NCBI GenBank assembly: GCA_018066865.1
Contig: JAGPVT010000020.1
Location: 1 to 64,000, forward strand
DNA from: Marinobacter sp.
GTDB taxonomy: Bacteria; Pseudomonadota; Gammaproteobacteria; Pseudomonadales; Oleiphilaceae
Direction of reading: 5' to 3'
DNA: 64,000 nt
The notes under the pieces were generated by a model. That model was not told the origin of the DNA. It did no database searches and saw only the letters and a list, made by a program, of their open reading frames with translations. How positions within the stretch are numbered: the stretch's first letter is position 1; each line of letters starts with the position of its first letter. Positions 33,732-43,101 of the stretch are shown one piece after another. The position numbers were made by a program, and so were the translations under genes.

Positions 33732-35018
33732 TTACGGTTTTTCCCGGGCAATGGCGCGGTATGCAATGTCGTTGCGGTAAAATGCGCCATCCCAGCTTAT
33801 TTTTTCTGCGAGTTTATAAGCCCGCTGCTGGGCTTCAGTCACGGTGTTGCCCAATGCGGTTGCACAGAGTACCCGGCCGCCACTGGTGACCACTTGGCTA
33901 TCGCTGAGGGCGGTTCCTGCGTGGAATGCCTTCTCGCCCTCGGTCTCGGTTTCCGGCAGGCCGAAAATAGCATCGCCTTTGTTATAGCTGCCGGGATAGC
34001 CTCCCGCTGCCAGAACAATACCTACGGCGGCGCGCTCGTCCCAGTCGGAACTGCACTGGTCCAGCTTGGCGTCGATGGCGGCTTGGCAGAGTTCAACAAT
34101 GTCGGACTTCATACGCAGCAAGATGGGCTGGGTTTCCGGATCGCCAAAGCGGCAGTTGAACTCGATAACCTTGGGTGCTCCGGCAGTATCAATCATCAGG
34201 CCTGCATACAGGAATCCCTTGTAGGGATGGCCTTCGGCTGCCATGCCACGCACCGTTGGGTAAATAACCTCATTCATGATGCGCTTGTGCACTTCAGCGG
34301 TTACCACAGGGGCAGGAGAGTAGGCTCCCATGCCACCGGTGTTCGGGCCGGTATCGCCGTCGCCTACGCGCTTGTGATCTTGAGAGGTGGCCATTGGTAA
34401 CACATGCTCACCATCCACCATCACAATAAAGCTGGCTTCTTCGCCTTCCAGAAACTCCTCAACAACGACACGGCTGCCGGCGTCGCCAAAAGCGTTGCCT
34501 GCCAGCATGTCACGGACGGCATTCTCGGCCTCTTCAAGGGTCATGGCCACGATGACGCCTTTGCCGGCGGCAAGGCCGTCTGCCTTGACGACAATGGGTG
34601 CACCCTGTTCACGGACATAAGACAGAGCTTTATCTACATCTGTGAAGTTGCCGTAGGCAGCAGAGGGGATCTTCTGGCGAGCAAGGAAATCCTTGGTGAA
34701 CGCCTTGGAGCCTTCCAGTTGCGCCGCACCGGCGCTGGGGCCGAATACGCGCAGGCCACGTTCTTCAAAGAGATTCACAATGCCCGCCACCAAAGGTGCT
34801 TCGGGGCCAACGATGGTAAGGCCGACGTTGTTCTCAGCGGCAAATTTTGCCAGGCCTTCAAGATCCAGCACGTCAATATTGACGTTCTCAACACCCGGCT
34901 CGCAGGCAGTCCCGGCATTACCTGGTGCTACAAAAACCGTATCCGCATCCGGAGACTGGGCTGCCTTCCAGGCCAGTGCGTGTTCACGCCCGCCACTGCC
35001 GATTACCAGAATGTTCAT
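33732..35018 (-). CDS. purD: Phosphoribosylamine-glycine ligase
   Basis: A 428-residue ATP-grasp enzyme that makes glycinamide ribonucleotide, the second step of purine synthesis. It begins MNILVIGSGGREHALAWKAA, as in E. coli PurD (429 residues). It also contains GPEAPLVAGIVNLF, the ATP-grasp stretch APIVVKADGLAAGKGV, and the metal-binding VIEFNCRFGDPETQ. It is the last gene of the dusB-fis-purH-purD block, 34 bases after purH, and is followed by a terminator. Confidence 0.97.
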   Translation of the reverse strand: MNILVIGSGGREHALAWKAAQSPDADTVFVAPGNAGTACEPGVENVNIDVLDLEGLAKFAAENNVGLTIVGPEAPLVAGIVNLFEERGLRVFGPSAGAAQLEGSKAFTKDFLARQKIPSAAYGNFTDVDKALSYVREQGAPIVVKADGLAAGKGVIVAMTLEEAENAVRDMLAGNAFGDAGSRVVVEEFLEGEEASFIVMVDGEHVLPMATSQDHKRVGDGDTGPNTGGMGAYSPAPVVTAEVHKRIMNEVIYPTVRGMAAEGHPYKGFLYAGLMIDTAGAPKVIEFNCRFGDPETQPILLRMKSDIVELCQAAIDAKLDQCSSDWDERAAVGIVLAAGGYPGSYNKGDAIFGLPETETEGEKAFHAGTALSDSQVVTSGGRVLCATALGNTVTEAQQRAYKLAEKISWDGAFYRNDIAYRAIAREKP

Positions 35019-35052
35019 ATCTCGCTACCCTATACGTTTACAAAGTGTCGTA

Positions 35053-36633
35053 TCAGTGCCGGAAATGGCGCATACCGGTGAATACCATGGCAATGCCGTG
35101 TTCGTTGGCGGCGTCGATCACTTCCTGATCCCGCATGGAGCCACCAGGTTGAATCACGGCAGTAATGCCGGCTTCGGCAGCAGCATCAATACCATCGCGG
35201 AACGGGAAGAAGGCATCAGAGGCCATAACCGAGCCTTTCACTTCCAGGTTTTCATCGGCGGCTTTGATGCCGGCAATGCGGGCGCTATAGACGCGGCTCA
35301 TCTGGCCTGCGCCAACACCAATCGTGCGGCCTGAGCGGGCATAAACGATGGCGTTGGATTTAACGTATTTCGCTACTTCCCAGGCAAACAGCAGGTCGTT
35401 CAGCTCGTGTTCGGTAGGCTGGCGGGTGGTCACGACTTTTACATCTGCCATGGCGACCATGCCCAGGTCACGATCCTGAACCAGAAGACCACCGGTTACG
35501 CGCTTGTAGTCCATGGTCTGGACGCGTTCACCACCGAGTTCGCCGCAAGCCAGCAAACGCACATTCTTCTTGGCAGCGACCAACTCTACCGCCTCAGGTG
35601 CAATGCTGGGGGCAATAATAACTTCAACAAACTGGCGCTCAATGATCGCCTTGGCGGTTTCAGCGTCCAGCTCCCGGTTGAAGGCAATAATTCCTCCGAA
35701 AGCGGAGGTGGGGTCGGTTGCAAAGGCCAGATCATAGGCCTGGAGGATATCGGCACCGATCGCCACGCCGCAGGGGTTAGCGTGTTTGACGATAACGCAG
35801 GCGGGATCCGCGAAGGGCTTCACGCATTCCAGGGCAGCGTCTGTGTCTGCCACGTTGTTGTAAGACAGCGCCTTGCCCTGCAGTTGTTTTGCTGTGGCAA
35901 CACAGGCTTCTTTCGGGTTGCGCTCAGCGTAAAAGGCCGCGCGCTGGTGCGGGTTTTCACCGTAACGCATGTCCTGCACCTTGATGAACTGGCTGTTAAA
36001 GGTGCGTGGGAAATCGGCGTTGTCGTTATCGGCTGTGCGGCCACCCAGGTAGTTGGCGATGGCGCCGTCATAACCTGCGGTGTGCTCGAATGCTTTTACC
36101 GCCAGATCAAAGCGCGTGCTGTGGCTCAGCTGGCCATCGTTATCATCCAGCTCTTTCAGAACCCGGCTGTAATCTGAAGCGCTGACCACAATGGCCACAT
36201 CGTTGTGATTCTTGGCCGCGGCACGAACCATGGTTGGGCCGCCGATATCAATGTTTTCAATAGCGGTAGCCAGGTCGCAGTCGGGGTTGGCAATCGTAGA
36301 CTCGAACGGATACAGGTTCACCACAACCATATCAATCGGGCTGATGCCGTGCTCGCCCATAATGGTGTCGTCGGTGCCACGGCGGCCCAGAATGCCGCCG
36401 TGGATTTTCGGATGCAGGGTTTTTACCCGGCCGTCCATCATCTCAGGGAATCCGGTGTAGTCAGAAACTTCGGTAACCGGAACGCTGTTTTCTTGCAGGA
36501 GGCGAAAGGTGCCCCCGGTGGAGAGCAGTTCGATACCGCGGCCGGTTAGGGCGCGCCCGAACTCAACGATGCCGGATTTATCACTGACGCTGATCAGTGC
36601 GCGACGGACGGGGGTATTAGCCTGGTTTGCCAT
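35053..36633 (-). CDS. purH: Bifunctional AICAR transformylase/IMP cyclohydrolase
   Basis: A 526-residue enzyme for the last two steps of IMP synthesis. The N-terminal IMP cyclohydrolase domain (residues ~1-200) shows [30 protein letters not shown] and [15 protein letters not shown]. The C-terminal transformylase carries the KHANPCG motif (with the catalytic His) and the late [16 protein letters not shown]. The length equals the E. coli enzyme within a few residues. It lies between fis and purD on the minus strand. Confidence 0.97.
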   Translation of the reverse strand: MANQANTPVRRALISVSDKSGIVEFGRALTGRGIELLSTGGTFRLLQENSVPVTEVSDYTGFPEMMDGRVKTLHPKIHGGILGRRGTDDTIMGEHGISPIDMVVVNLYPFESTIANPDCDLATAIENIDIGGPTMVRAAAKNHNDVAIVVSASDYSRVLKELDDNDGQLSHSTRFDLAVKAFEHTAGYDGAIANYLGGRTADNDNADFPRTFNSQFIKVQDMRYGENPHQRAAFYAERNPKEACVATAKQLQGKALSYNNVADTDAALECVKPFADPACVIVKHANPCGVAIGADILQAYDLAFATDPTSAFGGIIAFNRELDAETAKAIIERQFVEVIIAPSIAPEAVELVAAKKNVRLLACGELGGERVQTMDYKRVTGGLLVQDRDLGMVAMADVKVVTTRQPTEHELNDLLFAWEVAKYVKSNAIVYARSGRTIGVGAGQMSRVYSARIAGIKAADENLEVKGSVMASDAFFPFRDGIDAAAEAGITAVIQPGGSMRDQEVIDAANEHGIAMVFTGMRHFRH

Positions 36634-36665
36634 GGGGTCACATTCTTCACTTGGGGTGAACGAAC

Positions 36666-36698
36666 GAGGGCCTCGCGAAGGGTATCCGGGAGGCCCTC
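36666..36698 (-). terminator. Hairpin between fis and purH
   Basis: GAGGGCCTC and GAGGCCCTC form a 9-bp stem with a 15-base loop in the fis-purH gap. There is no T-run, so it may be an attenuator or RNA processing site rather than a full terminator. Confidence 0.5.
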
Positions 36699-36718
36699 AT
36701 CAAGTCAGGGTGTCTTGA

Positions 36719-37036
36719 TTATAGCAGGCCGTACTGCTTCAGTTTCTTGCGCAGGGTTCCGCGGTTCAGACCGAGCATCGTGGATGCCTTGGTCTGGTTG
36801 TTGCGGGTGTACTTCATTACCTGCTCCAGCAGCGGTGCTTCTACCTCGGAAAGTACCAGTTGGTACACTTCGGTAACGGGGGCTCCGTCAAGCTGTGTGA
36901 AGTAGTTTTTCAGGGCCACTTCAACGTTATCGCGCAGGGTAACGGTGTTGCCGCTGCTGTTCACCGTTTGCAGTTGGTGAATATCATCGTTGGCCGGGGC
37001 GTTCAGGGTGTTGTTTGCCAAAGTCTCAGCGTTCAT
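36719..37036 (-). CDS. fis: DNA-binding protein Fis
   Basis: A 105-residue nucleoid and transcription factor. The C-terminal helix-turn-helix [20 protein letters not shown] and [14 protein letters not shown] is nearly identical to E. coli Fis, while the N-terminal ~30 residues are divergent. It bends DNA and regulates rRNA and many growth-phase genes. The start overlaps the dusB stop by 4 bases, the arrangement conserved across gammaproteobacteria, in which dusB is the first gene and fis expression depends on its translation. Confidence 0.96.
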   Translation of the reverse strand: MNAETLANNTLNAPANDDIHQLQTVNSSGNTVTLRDNVEVALKNYFTQLDGAPVTEVYQLVLSEVEAPLLEQVMKYTRNNQTKASTMLGLNRGTLRKKLKQYGLL

Positions 37037-38031
37037 GCTGCGAATACCTCTCCATTTCGTAAGCCTGAAAAATACTGTCGGATACTGTCTTTTTGCTCCA
37101 ACGCTTCGTCGAATGTATTGAAGCGGTTGCGGAACTGTTTGCCGGGGTCGTGGGACTGCAGGTACCAGCCCACGTGTTTTCTGGCAATGCGCACACCCAT
37201 GAGCTCTCCGTAGAAGCTGTGCAGGGCGTCCAGATGTTCACTCAAAATTTGTTCCACTTCGTTCAGTGGGGGCGCTGGCAGGTGCTGGCCAGTTTCAAGG
37301 AAATGCAGTATTTCCCGGAAAATCCATGGGCTGCCCTGTGCAGCCCGGCCGATGAGCAGGCCATCGGCGCCGGTATGCCTCAGAACCCAGCGGGCTTTCT
37401 CGGGTGATGTAATGTCACCGTTGGCGAAAACCGGAATGCTGACGCTGGATTTCACCTCAGCGATGGTGTCGTACTCTGCATCGCCGTTGTACTTGTCGGC
37501 GCGGGTGCGGCCGTGAATCGCCAGCGCCTGAATGCCGCTATCTTCTGCCATACGCGCAATGGCCAGTGCATTGCGATTGTCCTGATCCCATCCGGTTCGC
37601 ATTTTCAGCGTAACGGGGATATCAACTGCGCTGACGACTGCTTCCAGTATGTCCCTGACCAGCCTTTCATCTTTCATCAGCGCTGAGCCGGCCGCCTTGT
37701 TGCACACCTTTTTGGCCGGGCAACCCATATTGATGTCGATAATCTGGGCGCCAGACTCTGCGTTCAGCCGAGCCGCATTGGCCAGCATTTCCGGATCACC
37801 GCCGGCAATCTGTACGGATCTGGGTTCTGGCTCTCCGGTATGATCCATACGGGTTCTGGATTTGCGCGTGTGCCAGAGTTTGCTGTCTGCGATCACCATT
37901 TCAGACACCGCCAAGCCGGCGCCCATTCTGCGGCAAAGCAGCCGGAAGGGGCGGTCTGTTACACCCGCCATGGGCGCAACAATCAGCGGATTGGGCAGGG
38001 TGTACGGCCCGATTTTTGCCATTGGCAACAT
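37033..38031 (-). CDS. dusB: tRNA-dihydrouridine synthase B
   Basis: A 332-residue FMN enzyme that reduces uridine in the tRNA D-loop using NADPH. The TIM-barrel motifs are all present: [49 protein letters not shown] with the catalytic Cys, [12 protein letters not shown], and [20 protein letters not shown] 38031 gives [16 protein letters not shown]; an in-frame GTG six codons upstream and an ATG three codons downstream are equally short of a clear ribosome site, so the start is uncertain. It leads the fis-purHD block. Confidence 0.94.
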   Translation of the reverse strand: MLPMAKIGPYTLPNPLIVAPMAGVTDRPFRLLCRRMGAGLAVSEMVIADSKLWHTRKSRTRMDHTGEPEPRSVQIAGGDPEMLANAARLNAESGAQIIDINMGCPAKKVCNKAAGSALMKDERLVRDILEAVVSAVDIPVTLKMRTGWDQDNRNALAIARMAEDSGIQALAIHGRTRADKYNGDAEYDTIAEVKSSVSIPVFANGDITSPEKARWVLRHTGADGLLIGRAAQGSPWIFREILHFLETGQHLPAPPLNEVEQILSEHLDALHSFYGELMGVRIARKHVGWYLQSHDPGKQFRNRFNTFDEALEQKDSIRQYFSGLRNGEVFAA

Positions 38032-38120
38032 GGTCTGAATCCGAGTCACAGCAGATTGAGCATAAGCCGGAGTGGGGCGGTTGTTTAATAAATAACCGAT
38101 GCCAGTTCCGAAGGGCGCTA

Positions 38121-38149
38121 ATGATACCGCCGGGGGGGCTGTGATTGAA
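38121..38149 (-). promoter_or_regulatory. Possible sigma-70 promoter of dusB-fis
   Basis: On the minus strand TTCAAT and TATCAT are spaced 17 bases apart, ending about 90 bases before dusB. The -35 box is a weak match. Picked by eye. Confidence 0.3.
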
Positions 38150-38255
38150 GGGGCAGGGAGGCGAAAAAACTGATTATTTTTCGCTCTTTCTGGTTGACTT
38201 TTGTTCTACTAGGTGGCGACCGGCGTGCTCGCCAGGTCATCACCGGCAACCAGTC

Positions 38256-39554
38256 TCACGGCTCGTAGGGTCGGAAGCTGATATTGTAATTAACGGCATC
38301 ACGGCCAGGGTCGAGAATGCTTATCGCAATGCGAACCGGTGTGTGCACCGGCATGATATCGAGCTCTTCACCTTCGCCAGCAAGGTATTCCGAGGGTGTG
38401 AAAACGCTCTGGGCAACCACGTCTCCATTCAGGTTGGAGAAGGTCAGGGCGATGGCGGGGAAGGGTTGCTGGAAGTCCGCCCGATTGACAATGACCGCAT
38501 CTACGACCAGTTGGCTGCGGTTTTCCGGGTCGGTGCGAACCACTAATTTGCGGCTCTGGATCGCATCAACGTTGATCAGTGGCTTCAGTTCACAGCCAGC
38601 CAGCTCGCAGCCTTGTTCATAAAACGGGCGAAGTTCCGGGATTGCAGATAGCCGGTCAAGCTGGAACCAGGTTACTTGTGCAATCAGAACGCCTACAAGG
38701 CCAAGCACAATCAGTGACCAGACCAAAGTGCGCAGCCAGCTTTTATTGCTGCCACCTACCGATACAGGGTCATGCCTGAGGTTGCCAAACGGTGCACCTG
38801 CTGTGAAGGGCTCATCCTGTTGCGGGCTTTCGTGTTCTAACGCAACGCCATGTTCGTTGGCAAAGGACTCAAATGCAGGATCGGGTTGTTCACTAACGTA
38901 AAAGTCTGATGCTTCTTCCTGGGGGTGCTCTTTGGGTAGTTCTCCGCCGCTGTCAGCTTCTGAGTCCGCAGATTCAGGAGAAGGCTTTTGTTGCAGCTGT
39001 GGTTCTGGCTCTGTCCTTTTCTGTGGCTTTTCTGTCTCAGCTTCCGGAGTGGTTTTGGCAGGTGCAGTGTCTTCCTGAAGAATCGCTTCGGCCCAGCTCT
39101 CATCGACGTTTTCGGCGAGATCTTCGTCATCTGCATGATCCCGTGCGGACGAATCCCGGTCGTCAAAGCCGCGAAAGCTATCACTCAGTTCATCATCGGA
39201 AAAAGTCAGCTTGGTGCCGGCATAACGGCCTTCTTCGGCGTCTTCCTCCGGGTTGTCAGCGAAGATGAAGTTTTCGTCTGTTATGTCGCTTGCAAAACCA
39301 GTGGCGGAGCGCTCGGGCGAAGGGTGGCCTGATGGCGTTGGCGGGGAAGCCTCTGCTGGCGCTCGGCTACTCGCCTCAGAGCCTGCTTCTGACGCCTTGC
39401 CTGCAGCGCTTGCCATCTGGTGCTCGACCGCATTGAAGACATCCATGCAGTGTCCACAGCGTACTTTGCCCTTGGCAATACCAAGTTGTTCGCCGGTAAC
39501 CCGGAACCGGGTAAAACATTTTGGGCACTGGGTCTGCAGACTACTTTGGGTCAT
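38256..39554 (-). CDS. Zinc-ribbon and DUF3426 membrane protein
   Basis: A 432-residue protein. Residues ~9-40 form an MJ0042-type zinc ribbon (QCPKCFTRFRV and VRCGHCMDVF). A long acidic, Ser/Glu/Pro-rich linker (~45-255) follows, then one membrane helix (TLVWSLIVLGLVGVLIAQV, near 275-295) and a C-terminal DUF3426 domain (DRLSAIPELRPFYEQGCEL onward), probably periplasmic. The function is not established; the gene commonly lies between prmA and dusB in this group, as it does here. The acidic linker is probably disordered. Confidence 0.85.
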   Translation of the reverse strand: MTQSSLQTQCPKCFTRFRVTGEQLGIAKGKVRCGHCMDVFNAVEHQMASAAGKASEAGSEASSRAPAEASPPTPSGHPSPERSATGFASDITDENFIFADNPEEDAEEGRYAGTKLTFSDDELSDSFRGFDDRDSSARDHADDEDLAENVDESWAEAILQEDTAPAKTTPEAETEKPQKRTEPEPQLQQKPSPESADSEADSGGELPKEHPQEEASDFYVSEQPDPAFESFANEHGVALEHESPQQDEPFTAGAPFGNLRHDPVSVGGSNKSWLRTLVWSLIVLGLVGVLIAQVTWFQLDRLSAIPELRPFYEQGCELAGCELKPLINVDAIQSRKLVVRTDPENRSQLVVDAVIVNRADFQQPFPAIALTFSNLNGDVVAQSVFTPSEYLAGEGEELDIMPVHTPVRIAISILDPGRDAVNYNISFRPYEP

Positions 39555-39616
39555 GCTTCGTTCCTGAAAGCGACTGAACTACGAGTATGGGAGTTTAGTT
39601 GGTAAAACACCCTTAG

Positions 39617-40513
39617 TCATCTGTCGTTACGCCGTCCTGTGAGGCGTATCCACTCTTCACGCTGTTCCGGCTCATCCATAATAAACCAGGGTTCATAGGC
39701 GGCCATCACCTCGCGGGCCTGGTTCGACAGGATGCCTGAAAGCACCAGGTCGCCCCCGGGCTTTGTCAGTGCTGCCAGGTGTGCTGCCAAGCCGATCAGA
39801 GGCTGCGCCAGAATGTTCGCCAGCATCACATCGGATCTGGTATCGGGCTCATTTTCCGGAAGATAAAGATCCAACCTGGCTTCGTCAACGCCGTTACGGC
39901 GAGCGTTTTCCCGGCTGGCTTCCAGTGCTTGATGGTCGGTGTCGACACCAACAACGTGGTTTGCACCCAGAAGCAGTGCCGCCAAACCCAATATTCCCGA
40001 GCCACAGCCGTAATCGGTAACTTGTTTGCCTGTTACATCCTGCCCGTCCAGCCACTCAAGGCAAAGGGCAGTGGTCGGGTGCGTTCCCGTCCCGAAGGCG
40101 AGGCCGGGGTCGAGCATAAGGTTGGCGGCATCAGGGTCAGGTGCCTCACGCCAGCTGGGCACAATCCACAAGCGCTTGCCGAACTGCAGTGGGTGGAAGT
40201 CGTCCATGCAGGCGCGTTCCCAGTCCTTGTCTTCGACCAGAGTAACGTCAATGTCTGCGAGGGATTGCTGGGTTTGCTGATGCCAGGTGTTGCGCACATC
40301 CGTGCACAGTTGTTCAATATCCTGGCCTGATTGAAAGAGCCCGGTCACAGTGGTCTGGCTCCACAAGGGGGTGGTGCCGTGATCGGGTTCGTAGAGTGGC
40401 TGATCTGCAGCATCTTCCATGGAGACGGCGTCAGCACCCATCTCCATGAGCAGATCCTCAAGCTGATCCGCCGTATCGGGATCAGCCGGGATCTGAAGTT
40501 GTATCCAGGGCAT
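39617..40513 (-). CDS. prmA: Ribosomal protein L11 methyltransferase
   Basis: A 298-residue SAM-dependent enzyme that trimethylates L11. The N-terminal substrate domain (MPWIQLQIPADPDTADQLED) is followed by LAFGTGTHPTTALCLEWL, the SAM-binding VTDYGCGSGILGLAALLLG, GVDTDHQA, and the catalytic-loop NILAQPL. The length is close to the usual 293-300 residues. It lies in the minus-strand housekeeping block between accC and the zinc-ribbon gene. Confidence 0.95.
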   Translation of the reverse strand: MPWIQLQIPADPDTADQLEDLLMEMGADAVSMEDAADQPLYEPDHGTTPLWSQTTVTGLFQSGQDIEQLCTDVRNTWHQQTQQSLADIDVTLVEDKDWERACMDDFHPLQFGKRLWIVPSWREAPDPDAANLMLDPGLAFGTGTHPTTALCLEWLDGQDVTGKQVTDYGCGSGILGLAALLLGANHVVGVDTDHQALEASRENARRNGVDEARLDLYLPENEPDTRSDVMLANILAQPLIGLAAHLAALTKPGGDLVLSGILSNQAREVMAAYEPWFIMDEPEQREEWIRLTGRRNDR

Positions 40514-40541
40514 AGGTCTTCCTGCAATGTGATGCAGGAGG

Positions 40542-41882
40542 TTAGTCCCGCATCAGCTTCTCAAGGTAGTGGATCGTGAAGTCTACCGTTTTAAAGCCGC
40601 CATCGCGCACCAGTTTCCGATGCAGAGGCTGATTGGTTTTAATACCATCGACCAATAGCTCGTCCAGGGCGTTCTTCATACGCCTGCGGGCTATCTGGCG
40701 ATCGTCGCCCCAGGTGATCAGCTTGGCGATCAGTGAGTCATAAAACGGCGGAACTGTATAACCGCTGTAGAGGTGCGAATCCACCCGCACGCCATAACCA
40801 CCGGGAGCATGAAAGTGCTTCACTTTGCCGGGGCTGGGTACAAAGGTGTTGGGGTCTTCCGCGTTGATGCGGCACTCTATCGCGTGGCCTGTGATCTTGA
40901 TATCGTCCTGCTTGTACTGAAGTGGCAGACCGCTGGCGATGCGCAACTGTTCACGAACAATATCAACACCGGTAACCATTTCAGAAACCGGGTGTTCTAC
41001 CTGCACGCGAGTGTTCATCTCGATGAAAAAGAACTCGCCATCCTGATACAGGAACTCAAAGGTGCCGGCGCCAACATAGCCGATTTCCTTACAGGCATCC
41101 ACGCAGGCTTTGAGTGTGCGCTCGCGGGATTCCGCATTGATGTTCGGAGCTGGCGCTTCTTCAATCACCTTCTGATTGCGGCGTTGCATGGAGCAGTCAC
41201 GGTCACCCAGATGGATACAATTGCCGTGCATGTCCGCGAGAATCTGAACTTCCACGTGGCGCGGGGTTTCCAGAAACTTTTCCAGATAAACCGTGGGGTC
41301 GCCAAAGGCATTCCGGGCCTCGGTCTGAGTGATCTGAACTGCCTTGAGCAGCGCAGCTTCGGAGTGAACCACTTGCATGCCACGGCCGCCACCGCCGGAG
41401 GCTGCCTTGATCATAACCGGGTAGCCGATTCGGCGAGCAACTTGCAGGGTACGCTCGTCATCGTCTGTCAGTGGGCCGTCTGAACCCGGAACAGTGGGAA
41501 CTCCGGCGCGAATCATCGCGTTAATAGCCGAAACCTTGTTGCCCATCAGGCGAATGGTTTCTGCTCGGGGTCCGATGAAGCGGAAGCCGCTTTTTTCGAC
41601 CTGTTCAGCGAAGTCGGCATTCTCAGCAAGAAAGCCGTAGCCCGGGTGGATGCCCACAGAGTCCGTCACTTCAGCAGCGCTGATAATGGCCGGAATATTG
41701 AGGTAGCTTTCCAGCGGGCTATTGGGGCCGATACAGACAGATTCATCGGCCAGACGCACGTGCATCAGATCGCGGTCAACCTTTGAATGGACCGCTACGG
41801 TTTTGATGCCGAGCTCTTTGCAGGCACGCAAGATCCGGAGGGCTATTTCACCCCGGTTTGCGATCAGAACTTTTTCTAACAT
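40542..41882 (-). CDS. accC: Biotin carboxylase subunit of acetyl-CoA carboxylase
   Basis: A 446-residue ATP-grasp enzyme that carboxylates biotin carried by AccB, the first half-reaction of fatty acid synthesis. It begins [20 protein letters not shown] and shows [16 protein letters not shown], the glycine-rich ATP loop [23 protein letters not shown], and [20 protein letters not shown] with catalytic residues. ATG 41882 is chosen to match known AccC starts; an ATG two codons upstream is possible. It lies 24 bases after accB. Confidence 0.97.
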   Translation of the reverse strand: MLEKVLIANRGEIALRILRACKELGIKTVAVHSKVDRDLMHVRLADESVCIGPNSPLESYLNIPAIISAAEVTDSVGIHPGYGFLAENADFAEQVEKSGFRFIGPRAETIRLMGNKVSAINAMIRAGVPTVPGSDGPLTDDDERTLQVARRIGYPVMIKAASGGGGRGMQVVHSEAALLKAVQITQTEARNAFGDPTVYLEKFLETPRHVEVQILADMHGNCIHLGDRDCSMQRRNQKVIEEAPAPNINAESRERTLKACVDACKEIGYVGAGTFEFLYQDGEFFFIEMNTRVQVEHPVSEMVTGVDIVREQLRIASGLPLQYKQDDIKITGHAIECRINAEDPNTFVPSPGKVKHFHAPGGYGVRVDSHLYSGYTVPPFYDSLIAKLITWGDDRQIARRRMKNALDELLVDGIKTNQPLHRKLVRDGGFKTVDFTIHYLEKLMRD

Positions 41883-41906
41883 GGCCATGAGTAGCTATCA
41901 CCGGGT

Positions 41907-42368
41907 TCAGGAAATGATTAACAGCGGCTGGTCAAACTCTACGGGCTGACCGTTATCAACCAGAATTTCTGTGATCGTACCGCTCTTGTCGGCCTCAATC
42001 TGGTTCATCATTTTCATGGCCTCTACAATGCAGACAACCTCGCCGGCTTTGACCTGCTGGCCGATTTCTGCAAAAGAATCAGCCGCGGGGGAAGGCGCCC
42101 GGTAAAAAGTTCCGACCATGGGAGAGCGCAGCGCGTGCCCGCTGTGCACAGTCTGTTGTGCGTCGTCTTCCTGAACTGGCCTTGGGGTTTCCGGCGCCGG
42201 AGCATGCTGGGGCTGCGGTGGCGCGTAGTGGCTGATGTACTGGCCGCCGGAAGCCTGTTCACGACGACGTGAGATGCGAACAGAATCATCGCCCTCGTGA
42301 ATCTCAAGCTCTTCGACGTCAGACTCCTCGAGCAGTTCGATCAGTTTCTTGACTTTGCGAATATCCAT
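41907..42368 (-). CDS. accB: Biotin carboxyl carrier protein of acetyl-CoA carboxylase
   Basis: A 153-residue carrier. The C-terminal biotinyl domain (residues ~75-153) contains [15 protein letters not shown], in which the second Lys-containing EAMKM motif holds the biotinylated Lys, and [13 protein letters not shown] at its start. The N-terminal helix [22 protein letters not shown] is typical of AccB, and the middle is a Pro/Ala-rich flexible linker. It lies between aroQ and accC, the usual bacterial operon. Confidence 0.97.
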   Translation of the reverse strand: MDIRKVKKLIELLEESDVEELEIHEGDDSVRISRRREQASGGQYISHYAPPQPQHAPAPETPRPVQEDDAQQTVHSGHALRSPMVGTFYRAPSPAADSFAEIGQQVKAGEVVCIVEAMKMMNQIEADKSGTITEILVDNGQPVEFDQPLLIIS

Positions 42369-42395
42369 AGTTAGTCCAGTCCCGTGTTGTCAGGT

Positions 42396-42836
42396 CTATC
42401 GGTGAGTTCGTTGCATGGCAGCCTGAAGGGCGAGTTCATATCCCAGGCTGCCCAGTCCGCAGATAACGCCTTCGGCGATATCGGAAAAATAGGAGTGATG
42501 GCGGAACGCTTCCCGCGCATGCACGTTTGAAAGATGCACTTCTATAAATGGAATCCCTGAGGCCAGTATGGCATCCCGTAAAGCAATGCTGGTGTGGGTA
42601 AAAGCGGCAGGATTGATAATGATGAAATCCACGCCTTCTGCGCGGGCCTCGTGAATGCGCTCGATCAGTTCGTATTCAGCGTTCGACTGAAGATGCAGCA
42701 AGTGGTGTCCGTTATCTGCTGCCCTATTCCGCAACCGGTCATCAATGTCTGCCAGAGTCTCGTGGCCATAAACCCCCGGCTCGCGGGTTCCGAGCATGTT
42801 CAGGTTGGGGCCATGGAGCACGAGAATTGTCGACAT
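42396..42836 (-). CDS. aroQ: Type II 3-dehydroquinate dehydratase
   Basis: A 146-residue enzyme of the shikimate pathway that dehydrates 3-dehydroquinate. The active-site Tyr lies in [20 protein letters not shown], with [32 protein letters not shown] and the catalytic His in [20 protein letters not shown]. The dodecamer-forming type II family is normally 145-150 residues. It heads the aroQ-accB-accC unit. Confidence 0.96.
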   Translation of the reverse strand: MSTILVLHGPNLNMLGTREPGVYGHETLADIDDRLRNRAADNGHHLLHLQSNAEYELIERIHEARAEGVDFIIINPAAFTHTSIALRDAILASGIPFIEVHLSNVHAREAFRHHSYFSDIAEGVICGLGSLGYELALQAAMQRTHR

Positions 42837-43101
42837 GGATGTGTTTGCCTTTGTCTCTCTTAAACAGGATCGCCGAATTTAACGGCATGTTCCACCAATA
42901 GTGTGTGCTTTTAATCTTCAGATCAACATTTTTTGACAATCATCCCTGTTGCCCCCCCGATCGCACAAAAAGCACTTGAAAGCCGAACCGGGATCCATCT
43001 AATGATAGCAATCATTGTCGTGAACGGTAGGGGTGACTTCTATACGACGATGGTTTCATACGGGCGGCCTGTCAGAGTCGCCCGATCTGTTACTTCGCCT
43101 T
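42837..43101. other. Intergenic region upstream of aroQ
   Basis: About 265 bases between the aroQ start and the diguanylate cyclase stop. It should contain the aroQ-accBC promoter; a minus-strand -35/-10 pair was not assigned. No gene is supported. Confidence 0.4.
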